Below are positions 53,814-61,353 of a stretch of 64,000 bases of DNA, piece by piece. Under the pieces are notes generated by a model that did no database searches, was not told the DNA's origin, and saw nothing but the letters and a program-made list of their open reading frames with translations. Origin of the DNA: Terriglobus albidus (GTDB taxonomy: Bacteria > Acidobacteriota > Terriglobia > Terriglobales > Acidobacteriaceae); NCBI RefSeq assembly GCF_008000815.1, contig NZ_CP042806.1, positions 4,402,001 through 4,466,000 on the forward strand. Reading direction: 5' to 3'. Position 1 is the stretch's first letter; the number at the start of each line of letters is the position of its first letter. A program made the translations under genes and the position numbers.

Positions 53814-53958
53814 GGGCCAAACGGAACCATCGGCGATCTTCGCCCAAAAGAGCCATTTGCGCACGCATTTTCAATAACTTAAATGAAATTCTTCACCACA
53901 AGAATCAATAATCTACAGCTGGCCAGAGTAATGACCCAGTGGGTAGTCATAGCGAGAT
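53814..53958. repeat. Dispersed repeat, copy B, second block
   Basis: This block aligns with 9847-9997 of copy A, sharing GGGCCAAACG, GATCTTCGCC, GCATTTTCAATAA, TTCTT-AC-A-AAGAATCAA, GGCCAG and the final AGCGAGATC. No coding function is visible. Confidence 0.6.
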
Positions 53959-54050
53959 CCCCGTGGCGACCGAATGTCGTGGCGGCGTCGCGACAAAGCT
54001 GGGAGGCCACCCCGGCGAGGCTTTAGGCGGAAACCCTCACTACTACCTAG

Positions 54051-54218
54051 GCCGCAGTCGCTGCCGGTATTTCCCTGCCCCAGATCCACAGTGTCATCGA
54101 AGAGAGAATCTTCGATCCATTCTTCAACTTCATGCATCGGAACTTTGCCTCTATTGCCGACATCTACAATGAGCAAGGGTTTTACCTCAAGAGGCTTTCC
54201 CATTCCTCTACGAATTGA
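54051..54218 (+). pseudogene. Possible 3' remnant of an unrecognised gene
   Basis: A 55-codon open stretch begins right after an in-frame TAG and has no start codon of its own. It reads protein-like (LPQIHSVIEERIFDPFFNF, MHRNFASIADIYNEQGFYL) and ends at TGA. It overlaps the end of the opposite-strand immunity gene by 37 bp. The family is unknown. Confidence 0.3.
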
Positions 54219-54748
54219 CGTGCCCATTCATTCAAGACGTCGTCGTAATAGACCTTGGAGTCTAGCCAAGCTTCGGATACGTCGCCAATCTCTGAAAATT
54301 GAAGGCCCGAATTTCGAAATCCGATCAAACGAACTTCTCTATCGACATCCATCTGCAGGACGATGCTTCCGTCATCAAACGCAGCGTCTCCATCGGGAGC
54401 CCAAACCAATCTCGCATTCTCAATCTCGTTGAGAACCGCTTCGGTCGGCTGTCCTAACAGTTGCGATAGCGGGATGCCCTCCGCATAAAGAACAGCGTGT
54501 GCCGCAACGGCAATTTCTTGCGCGCTGTAGCTGCGCGAGAAATTCGCAATGTGCTTTCCTCTTCCTGAGATTCGACGGCCAACCTCATCAAAGGAGTTCG
54601 CAAGCATCGTCGCAGATCTCGTACGAACACCAAATTCGAAACCACTAATGTGTATAAAAAAATACCCAAGGCGCCGGAGCCCTTGATCCTCAGACACCTT
54701 TGAAATTATAGATTCAATAGCAAATATTGAGGGATCCCCAATGATCAT
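54182..54748 (-). CDS. Imm42-like immunity protein (orphan)
   Basis: The frame opens at 54940, but ATG 54748 is supported by AAGGA ten bases upstream and begins MIIGDPSIFAIESIISK. This matches the M-I-x-G-D-P-x-x-F-A-I opening of the Imm42 family of polymorphic-toxin immunity proteins. It is 188 residues and cytoplasmic. The second half alternates strands and helices (DGSIVLQMDVDREVRLIGFR; WARQFVEEWESLL). No toxin gene is next to it, so it is either an orphan protecting against toxins of relatives or the survivor of a lost cassette. It stands 5 kb from a contractile-tail baseplate cluster. Confidence 0.65.
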   Translation of the reverse strand: MIIGDPSIFAIESIISKVSEDQGLRRLGYFFIHISGFEFGVRTRSATMLANSFDEVGRRISGRGKHIANFSRSYSAQEIAVAAHAVLYAEGIPLSQLLGQPTEAVLNEIENARLVWAPDGDAAFDDGSIVLQMDVDREVRLIGFRNSGLQFSEIGDVSEAWLDSKVYYDDVLNEWARQFVEEWESLLR

Positions 54749-54872
54749 CTGAGTTGCTTCCTTACGTTGCTCGGGATATTGTTCATCTTTATGCCTTCCT
54801 TCCCTGCCGTTGAGCCATTCCAGTGGGATTCGCCATTGCTCGGGTCGGGCTGAGAACATTTTTCTACCGCGA

Positions 54873-55295
54873 TCAGTCAGACGGAGGACGATGACGTTCC
54901 GGAATGATGATTTCAACGCGGTCGAATAGACGCGCGTCAACCGAAAATGCGCCAGGCCCAGTCAACGCAAGTGCAAAGGAGATGATAGTCAGGTAGGTAG
55001 CCATGAGTGCCGAGGTAGGTTTAGGCGCTCCATTGCCTACAACGAGTGAAACTGCATCTATGAGGTAGCCGAGTGCGAGAGTCGTTCCGACAATCGGGGT
55101 CATAAATCCGACGAGGAAAGCAAATCCCGCGACAACTGCGAATAAGCCCACAATCGGAGAAACAGATGCAGTGGTGCCCGATACCGTGAGAATCCGGATG
55201 CCATGGGCGATCGCGTCCGCTGCTGCTGCAATCCGTAAGATTACGAGACCAACGCCAGGCCACCCATCCGGAAAGATAGAGAAGAGTCTTTGCAG
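54873..55295 (-). CDS. DoxX-family membrane protein, apparent CTG start
   Basis: The open reading frame is longer than its first ATG (55151) suggests. In-frame codons continue upstream as LQRLFSIFPDGWPGVGLVIL and RIAAAADAIAHGIRILTV, the usual DoxX N-terminal helix. They reach CTG 55295, which sits 6 nt after a perfect AGGAGG (55302-55307). That gives 140 residues and four helices, ending in GPGAFSVDARLFDRVEIIIP, the standard DoxX tail. DoxX proteins are membrane redox-associated proteins of uncertain role. Confidence 0.75.
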   Translation of the reverse strand: MQRLFSIFPDGWPGVGLVILRIAAAADAIAHGIRILTVSGTTASVSPIVGLFAVVAGFAFLVGFMTPIVGTTLALGYLIDAVSLVVGNGAPKPTSALMATYLTIISFALALTGPGAFSVDARLFDRVEIIIPERHRPPSD

Positions 55296-55421
55296 CGCAC
55301 ACCTCCTCGTGGCAATAAGCCATCACCTCCGAAGAGACTAGCCTCATTCGAAGCGATTTGAACCCCTAGATTGAGTGCCTTTGAGGAAGCCGGTGTCGGC
55401 CTTCAATCCTCAACAAGGAAT

Positions 55422-56051
55422 CTAAAGCTGGATGATTCCCCGTCGCACTCCGATAGCAACCGCCTCTGTGCGGTCGCTCGCTCCTAGCTTCCCCATGATG
55501 TGCTTGATGTGCCCCTTGACTGTCTCCTCTGAAATAAAGAGAAGCTCTGCGATGTCGCAGTTTCGGTTACCTTTCGATATCTGTTGTAGGACTTCAATTT
55601 CGCGCCTGCTCAACGCTTCATGACCGAGATGCTCGGCAAGGTGAGCCAGCACTTCCGGCGGAATATACCTCTTGCCCGCGTGCACTTTTCAAATCAGTTC
55701 TACGAGCTGTTTACGCGGCATACTCTTGAGCATGTAGCCTTGGGCACCTGCCTCTAGCGCTCTCTGAATCTCAGCATCACCCTCGAAGGTTGTAAGCATA
55801 ACGACACGCGCATTCGGGAACTCGGATCGGATGGCGATCATCGCGTCTATGCCGCTAATGTCCGGAAGTCTGAGGTCCATGAGAGTCACGTCAGGCCGAT
55901 GCTCTCTAAAATGGAGGATTGCTTCGCGGCCGTTCGATGCCTCGCCAACGAGAAGCATATCGGGTTCATTGCGGACGATGGCAGCAATGCCCTCCCGCAT
56001 CAGCGGGTGGTCGTCGACGCAGAGGATCTTCATGGGGTCGGTCACAGTCAT
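55422..56051 (-). pseudogene. NarL/FixJ-type response regulator interrupted by one TGA codon
   Basis: The receiver (ILCVDDHPLMREGIAAIV, phosphoacceptor Asp in TLMDLRLP, conserved Lys in YMLKSMP) and the LuxR-type HTH (LSRREIEVLQQISKGNRN, IAELLFISEETVKGHIKHI) lie in the same frame. TGA at 55691-55689 separates them between VELI and KVHAGKRYIPPEV. Relatives typically have Arg there, so a single CGA-to-TGA change explains it. Everything else is intact: 209 codons, normal length. Either recently dead, or a sequencing error, or rare readthrough. Confidence 0.85.
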
Positions 56052-56665
56052 GGGAGGTTGGAACTCCTTCCGTTGTCGCTGGATATTATTGAATGGTCAC
56101 GCAGGCGCCGGGGCCACCAGAACAATTTCGGGAGTTTATGTGGATTCCGGAATGCGATTCTAGCCGGCAAGGTCAATTCCAATTCTGTTCCAGAGCCAAT
56201 GCGGCTTCGCAGCTTCAGTCGGGCACCAATCGACTTTGAACGTTCACGCATACCTGCAAGGCCCCAATGACCCTTCTTTGCCTTTGCTCACGGTTTTTGG
56301 GTCTATGCCACAGCCGTCGTCGCTTATGAGCAAACGAAAAGAGCGACTGGCGTACGATATCTCCACATGCACAGCCTTGGGTTGAGCGTGGATGAATGCG
56401 TTATGTACCGCTTCACGCGCTATTTAGGTAAACCTCGTTGCGGATGTCTAGATGTAATGGGCGCGGGGTGCCTCGCGCTACGACGCGGAATCGACAATCT
56501 CACCAGTTGGGCATTCCACCGCCAATTTTGAAAGCGCATTTGCAAGATCCTCACTGTCTGTATCGCTGAGACGGAGATGTTGAAGTGCGTTCCTGCCCTC
56601 TTCCGTGACTTGCCGCATCATTTGCAGGATTCGTTGTACGAGTGCCTTGGTCGAAGATCTGTCTC
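56048..56665 (-). pseudogene. C-terminal remnant of a two-component sensor kinase (HisKA_3/HATPase, Y_Y_Y sensor type)
   Basis: Reading downstream on the minus strand: LVQRILQMMRQVTEEGRNAL and SDTDSEDLANALSKLAVEC (dimerisation region), then in another frame REAVHNAFIHAQPKAVHVEI (N box), RLLISDDGCGIDPKTVSKGK (G1 box), a further frameshift near a GGG run at about 56272, and GMRERSKSIGARLKLRSRIG SGTE (G2 end). There are at least two frameshifts and the sensor and phospho-His regions are missing. It overlaps the response regulator start by 4 bp, so they were once an operon. Confidence 0.75.
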
Positions 56666-56990
56666 GCAGCCGAAGGCATTTGATGCTGCACATAAAAAGA
56701 CATCACGCCAAATACCGATCGAGCTACATCTTGAGGTAAGATGCGTGCATGCGAGAAGTAACGTGACATAGGAAAGCCAGGAGACTGCAAGGAGCGATTC
56801 GTACGAAGCCCCGAAGTCAGGAAATTGGTACTCAACTTGGGCAGTGGGCGAGGCTCCTGAGGCTTGGGCACCCGCCGCCGATGTCGCTCCAAGCATGCGC
56901 GGGATTCGATAAACGGCAACCGGGCGAGTTACCAATTGACCTAGTGGATAAATTCACGGTGTGGTGCATCGTTATAAATGGAGCGGAGTG
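56666..56990. other. 325 bp without a supportable gene
   Basis: This lies between the kinase remnant and the lectin gene. Short frames on the minus strand show no recognisable kinase sensor or signal sequence. It presumably contains the promoter of the plus-strand OB-TM-ricin gene and decayed kinase DNA. Confidence 0.4.
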
Positions 56991-57833
56991 ATGAACCTCG
57001 AAGGCGTGGTTTCGGAACTGGTGACTGGAACAGTCTCTATCTTTACGCTGCGCACGAAGGAGGGAGCGCAGACGCATGTGCAGGCAGAGCATGTTCCCCC
57101 GGGATTGAAGAACGGCGACACAGTCCGTATCACTGGTCACAACCCACCTGATCCACCTTTTGTGGCCGACTCCGTGGTGCGGCTGACAGTGCCCTCAAGC
57201 AGTAAATGGAAATGGATTACGGCGGGGGCCGCTGTTTGCCTGGTGGTCGCGCTGATGTTGCTGCTACGAGCGCCCGAGCAGAGCAGAAGGCAGGTACCAG
57301 ATGACACGGTGATTTCAACCCAGCCAGTCGTTCCACCTCAGGAAGTTAAGCATGCTGTTCCTGCTCCCTCCCCGAGTGATCCGGTTGCCGTCCCGACGCC
57401 GCTAACACCACCAGCCGGCATAGCTAGCATTATGAATGTCAACAGCACACTCTGCCTAAGCCCTGCCGGCGGTACGAATAACCTGAACGAACAGGTTGTT
57501 CAGTTCGTCTGTGATAAAGACGCGGCGCGGGTCTGGCGATTTTCCATCATCGACGGCGACATCGTAAAAATTATTAACGGGAAAAGCGGTCTTTGCCTGA
57601 CCATCGCTGGAGGCAGAGCGGATATAAATGCTCCGGCGGTGCAATACACCTGCGACGGTGATCCTTCACGCCGCTGGCGTTTTGCCGCTATCGATGCAAA
57701 GACATTCCGTTTGGTCAACCTGCATAGTAACCTCTGCCTTACCATCGCAGGAGGCGATAGCTCCCTGAACATGACAGCGGTTCAATACGCTTGCGATGCA
57801 GATCCCTCGCGCACGTGGCGCATCGCACCGTAG
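56991..57833 (+). CDS. Membrane-anchored protein: OB-like domain - TM - ricin-type lectin
   Basis: ATG 56991 has GGAG upstream (AATGGAGCGGAGTG) and gives 280 residues; the frame also opens at 56961. Residues about 1-65 form a small beta barrel with an OB-like pattern (NGDTVRITGHNPPDPPFVAD). A single TM is at about 74-92 (WITAGAAVCLVVALMLLL). A Pro-rich linker follows. Residues about 145-280 are a beta-trefoil of three ricin repeats, each with LCL-x-AGG, VQ(F/Y)xCD and a terminal (V/R/T)WR(F/I): STLCLSPAGG, SGLCLTIAGG and SNLCLTIAGG. It should bind carbohydrate. It shares its N-half with the frameshifted neighbour and lies next to the contractile-tail baseplate genes. Confidence 0.82.
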   Translation: MNLEGVVSELVTGTVSIFTLRTKEGAQTHVQAEHVPPGLKNGDTVRITGHNPPDPPFVADSVVRLTVPSSSKWKWITAGAAVCLVVALMLLLRAPEQSRRQVPDDTVISTQPVVPPQEVKHAVPAPSPSDPVAVPTPLTPPAGIASIMNVNSTLCLSPAGGTNNLNEQVVQFVCDKDAARVWRFSIIDGDIVKIINGKSGLCLTIAGGRADINAPAVQYTCDGDPSRRWRFAAIDAKTFRLVNLHSNLCLTIAGGDSSLNMTAVQYACDADPSRTWRIAP

Positions 57834-57912
57834 GTGGGATTTAAGAACATTGCCTTACCTGGGCCTCATACTGTCATCGAACGAGCTGTTACCAAGTCCT
57901 TGGTACCATCTG

Positions 57913-58725
57913 CTACGGCTTTTGTGTTCCTGAATTATTCAGCTTCACACTCTGTTTCAGCTTGAATTCCTTCAGGACAATGGGAAGCGGCTTGAAGATG
58001 ATGGGTGGTAGGAAGCCGGGACACGGTTGAATCCGGGTGCCAAGTTGTGAAGGCTGATTGACGTGCGTGCCATCGATTGTTGCCGCCGCTACAGGGGCGG
58101 CAGCGACATTCGCGCTACGGGCGCTATAGCTACCCGGTGGCAGATTGTAAAAGTTCAACCAGCCGTTCGCATCGCTTGTTCCCTCTCGTGTCTGATTGTT
58201 CCCCATAACCTCAACAGCGGCATTTGCGACGGGTTGATTGCAGTTGCCAACGCGGATCGACCACGCATACGGCGAAGTAACCTCAATCGTCTCTGCCTCC
58301 TTCGAGCCGCCCCAATTAATACTTTGAATAGATGCGGCGGTGGGATTCGGATAATTCCAGCGCGTACGAACCGTTGGGTACATTCTTAAAAGACACGATC
58401 CCCTTGGCATCGGTCTGCCCTGCCATCTTGAGAATCCCATTCTCATCCAGTAGATGGATTGGCAGCTTCGCTTGTGGCACCGGAGGTGTACCCTGGACAG
58501 CCAGCGCCGTCAGTGTGGTTCTTTACCGGCCATAGAAACCAGGCCGCGATAAGCAACAAGAAGGCACCGGCTACAGCAAACCAAGGCCAAAGCACTTTTT
58601 TCTTTTCCACCTTGATGATCGCGATGGAGTCGGCCAGGAACGGCGGGTCTGGTGGCATGCTCCCCGTGACCCGAACACGATCTCCACTTGCACCTCCTGG
58701 TCTGGTTTCATATTGTTGAGCTACG
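57913..58725 (-). pseudogene. Paralogous OB-like - TM protein with carboxypeptidase-regulatory-like domain, two frameshifts
   Basis: The minus strand starts in one frame with GDRVRVTGSMPPDPPFLAD (the same OB-like end as the lectin protein) and a TM (WPWFAVAGAFLLLIAAWFLW). After a shift near 58487-58500 it continues QAKLPIHLLDENGILKMAGQ and KGIVSFKNVPNGSYALELS. After another shift near 58320-58345 it reads SPYAWSIRVGNCNQPVANAA and GTSDANGWLNFYNLPPGSYS to the stop at 57913. Both C-terminal pieces look like CarboxypepD_reg-type beta sandwiches. The N-terminal start is also missing. It is dead unless these are sequencing errors. Confidence 0.75.
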
Positions 58726-58730
58726 AGTCG

Positions 58731-59729
58731 CTACTTCAACGAGAACTCAAACTCTGCCGCGATCAACGAGATACTACAGTCGCCTATGGCTTCCACGTAA
58801 AGGGCAATGCAGTGGTTGCCAGCATCAAGCTGCTTGTTGATTGCGAAACTCTGGTAGAAGGGCGCTGCGGGCGCTACCGTAGCGCTAAGCAGCGTCGTTT
58901 TCTCATGGCTGTTCCGCGTCGCATCCCATCCGGAACGATCCAATTCCAATTGAATTCCAGCCGCGTTGCGCTCGCCCGCGATCACGAAGGTCTTCAGGCG
59001 ATCAGCCATCATTGGCACGGGGATCGAGATCGTTCCCTTCGCGCCGCGTTGGTCGCAATAAGTCTTGGTCACCCCAACATAAAAGTCCTGCGCCGTCTTG
59101 GAGGGCTCCACAAAGCTGCTTGGCTTGAATGCCATGCGGACCCATCCGCTGCGCAGCTCTGGCCGTAGTTTCGCGAGCGTGACGCTGGCTGCTGCCAATT
59201 CGTTACCGCCAACGGAGCCCGGAGCCAGGCGTGCGCCGGCAAGCGGACGGGCGGAGATGTCGATTGCGGAGATCCGGCCGCCGGCAAACTGCACGCGTCC
59301 AAGCAGCAGTTCCGGGCTGTCCAGTCGCGGCGCCTCGATCGCTTCGCTGATTACGCAGAGTTCAGCATGTCGCGTGTAACTTCCTGCGTTGTCCTTGGCC
59401 GCATCACTTTCCTGAAACTCTTCAGCATAGGCGAGTGTGACGAAGCTTGTGGCGTTGCCGTTTGCAGGCTGAAGCGAGAGTTTTTGCGCGGCCGGAAGCA
59501 TCAGTGAATTGCCCTTGGCATCGATCGCCGCACCGGGTGTGATGGCCACAGTTACATCGTCGATTCGCAGCAGTTCCAGCCCGGAAAGGATGCCAGGAGT
59601 GTGCAGCGTTGCGCCGTGGTTTTTCTGCAGGGCAAGATGGTAAGCCTGTTCATCCTGAAAATCCTGCTGATCCAGTAACTGACCGGTGAAGTAGTTCGGC
59701 CGGGAGCCGCTGCGTACGCGAAGTGGCAT
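58731..59729 (-). CDS. Tail/baseplate-associated protein (RPNYFTGQLL type), putative fibre or adaptor
   Basis: This 332-residue protein opens RSGSRPNYFTGQLLDQQDFQ then EQAYHLALQKNHGATLHTPG and GILSGLEL. That opening is shared by proteins encoded directly after tail protein I in phage-tail-like injection clusters of Actinobacteria and Acidobacteria. A beta-rich middle (VTVAITPGAAIDAKGNSL) is followed by a C-terminal domain (SGWVRMAFKPSSF to the end) that looks like a jelly-roll receptor-binding tip. It follows the tail protein I gene by 3 bp. Likely role: baseplate-distal fibre or spike adaptor. Confidence 0.65.
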   Translation of the reverse strand: MPLRVRSGSRPNYFTGQLLDQQDFQDEQAYHLALQKNHGATLHTPGILSGLELLRIDDVTVAITPGAAIDAKGNSLMLPAAQKLSLQPANGNATSFVTLAYAEEFQESDAAKDNAGSYTRHAELCVISEAIEAPRLDSPELLLGRVQFAGGRISAIDISARPLAGARLAPGSVGGNELAAASVTLAKLRPELRSGWVRMAFKPSSFVEPSKTAQDFYVGVTKTYCDQRGAKGTISIPVPMMADRLKTFVIAGERNAAGIQLELDRSGWDATRNSHEKTTLLSATVAPAAPFYQSFAINKQLDAGNHCIALYVEAIGDCSISLIAAEFEFSLK

Positions 59730-59732
59730 ACC

Positions 59733-60365
59733 TCAAGCTCCTATCTGCTTCGGCAAATCTGCCGAAGGTGTTTCGGGCACAAACGTGACCTCTAGCTTGT
59801 ACCGGGTGTGTGCTGGTTTCGCAAGATCGATCATGGATTGCAGACCAGCCTCCAATTGCTCCGTCTCTGCTGCCGCTGTTTTTTTCCCCGGCAGCGTGAG
59901 TGTGACCTCGAAGTAAAAGGGTAGATCGCGTCCCAGATAGGTGCTGACGCCCACCACCGACTGCCTGCCCACAGTCAGCGTGACAATCTCCGGCTCGCGG
60001 ACTATTGCCGTCCCGCCCGTCACAATCTCCAGTAGCTCCGTCAATCCCTTCCGGGTGCCTCGGTAGGCAAACAGCTGACCGGCACGGGCGATGAGCATGC
60101 GTGCTCGGTTGCTCGGTAGATGGTCGGGTAACACCACAGCAAGCCAACCGGCCAGCCACGGCAAAAACTCGTCGGGCGTGCGGTGCGGATCGATCTTTTG
60201 CGGCAGGCTTTGAATGATCTCCCGCAAACCCGGCCCTTCCGTGGGCAATGCAGCCGTGTCCCCTAGCAGCATGGCTTCGAGAGGCCGCAGAAACGCGTTC
60301 AGTTGCGCATTGTCGTGAAAGATCTCCGGCAGGTTCTGAAGAAAACGCTCTGGCTGTGCAGTCAT
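59733..60365 (-). CDS. Phage-tail protein I family protein (TIGR02242-like), contractile injection baseplate
   Basis: This 210-residue protein starts RFLQNLPEIFHDNAQLNAFL RPLE and continues HRTPDEFLPWLAGWLAVVLP. It then has RARMLIARAGQLFAYRGTRK and GLTELLEIVTGG, the characteristic TIGR02242 sequence run. It overlaps the upstream J-like gene by 4 bp. In contractile tails this protein forms part of the wedge that connects baseplate and fibres. Confidence 0.88.
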   Translation of the reverse strand: MTAQPERFLQNLPEIFHDNAQLNAFLRPLEAMLLGDTAALPTEGPGLREIIQSLPQKIDPHRTPDEFLPWLAGWLAVVLPDHLPSNRARMLIARAGQLFAYRGTRKGLTELLEIVTGGTAIVREPEIVTLTVGRQSVVGVSTYLGRDLPFYFEVTLTLPGKKTAAAETEQLEAGLQSMIDLAKPAHTRYKLEVTFVPETPSADLPKQIGA

Positions 60366-61339
60366 AGGACGGACCTGCCTGGGGTACCTGCGGCGGATGG
60401 CGATTCTGTGAGCAAGATGGTCACGTCGCCGGGTAATTCATCCGGCTCCATCGCATACGAGATCAACTCTCCGCGCGGGTTGCGTTGGAGCCGATCGAGT
60501 TCCCCGTTGTCCGGAACAAGCTCCTCGAGCTCGCGGCCGGATGGCACTTCGACCTCACGCTGGGCATGCCGTATCTCGGGCTGCGATGTCAGCACACGGT
60601 ACAGATCGGAGATAAAGACAGCGCGACCCATTGGCCAACCCTTGCCGTCCACACCGCCACGCACCGGGTCCAGGAACCGAAGCAGGGCACGACGCCCCGC
60701 CTGCACGGCGGACTCGCCTGGAACACCGCTGACCGCACTGATCTGAACGCGAATCGTGAAGCTGGAGATGCGCGCCGCTGTGACATGGACACGCGTCGTC
60801 AAGATTCGCCGCTCGTCTAAGAAGGCGCTTACTACCCTCAGGATTTCCGGCATTTCCGTCTCCGCAACACCCTCCGCCGGCAGCAGCGCAACGCTGACAT
60901 GCCCGACACGCCTCGCCATCCGTGCCATCGCAGAGCTCTCTGCAAAGTTGACTTGCGGCCGACAGATCGCACGTCCCACCCGCTTGTCGGCGCGGCAGCT
61001 CAGCAGCTCGAAATCCTGCGCGGTCACAGCCCGTTCAGGGGTGCGTTGTTGCAGAACGGCCGCCGCCAGCGCCGCTTCCAGCGCCTCACCACCCAGCTCC
61101 GGCACGTCGTATTCGCCACGCATCAGCCGCAGAAAGCCAAGCCGATCCGCGTCTGTCAGCTGCCCCGTCTGAAAGATCAGGATCTCCGTGAAGTACGCCA
61201 GTAATTCCAACAGCGTGATGCCTGGGTCGGCTGCATTGTGATTGGTCCATTCGGGCGCGGCAGAGGGCAGCAGGCCGATTGCCTCATCGACAAGTTCGCG
61301 ATAGCTCCATGTGTCCAGCGTTTGCGTCTGTGAAGCCAC
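60362..61339 (-). CDS. Baseplate J-like protein, second copy
   Basis: The frame opens far upstream at 61540 inside the neighbouring gene. GTG 61339 has a perfect ribosome site (AAAGGAGGTTCC) and gives 325 residues starting VASQTQTLDTWSYRELVDEA. Then WTNHNAADPGITLLELLAYF TEIL and the RTPERAVTAQDFELLSCRAD segment typical of gpJ-like wedge proteins are visible, followed by GKGWPMGRAVFISDLYRVL. It is probably one of the two wedge subunits of the baseplate. It is translationally linked to tail protein I downstream. Confidence 0.85.
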   Translation of the reverse strand: MASQTQTLDTWSYRELVDEAIGLLPSAAPEWTNHNAADPGITLLELLAYFTEILIFQTGQLTDADRLGFLRLMRGEYDVPELGGEALEAALAAAVLQQRTPERAVTAQDFELLSCRADKRVGRAICRPQVNFAESSAMARMARRVGHVSVALLPAEGVAETEMPEILRVVSAFLDERRILTTRVHVTAARISSFTIRVQISAVSGVPGESAVQAGRRALLRFLDPVRGGVDGKGWPMGRAVFISDLYRVLTSQPEIRHAQREVEVPSGRELEELVPDNGELDRLQRNPRGELISYAMEPDELPGDVTILLTESPSAAGTPGRSVL

Positions 61340-61353
61340 GGAACCTCCTTTCT

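Noticed and set aside
53913-54227. 104-codon minus-strand ORF after the Imm42-like gene
   Set aside because: No ribosome site or family, and a more protein-like plus-strand fragment occupies the same DNA.
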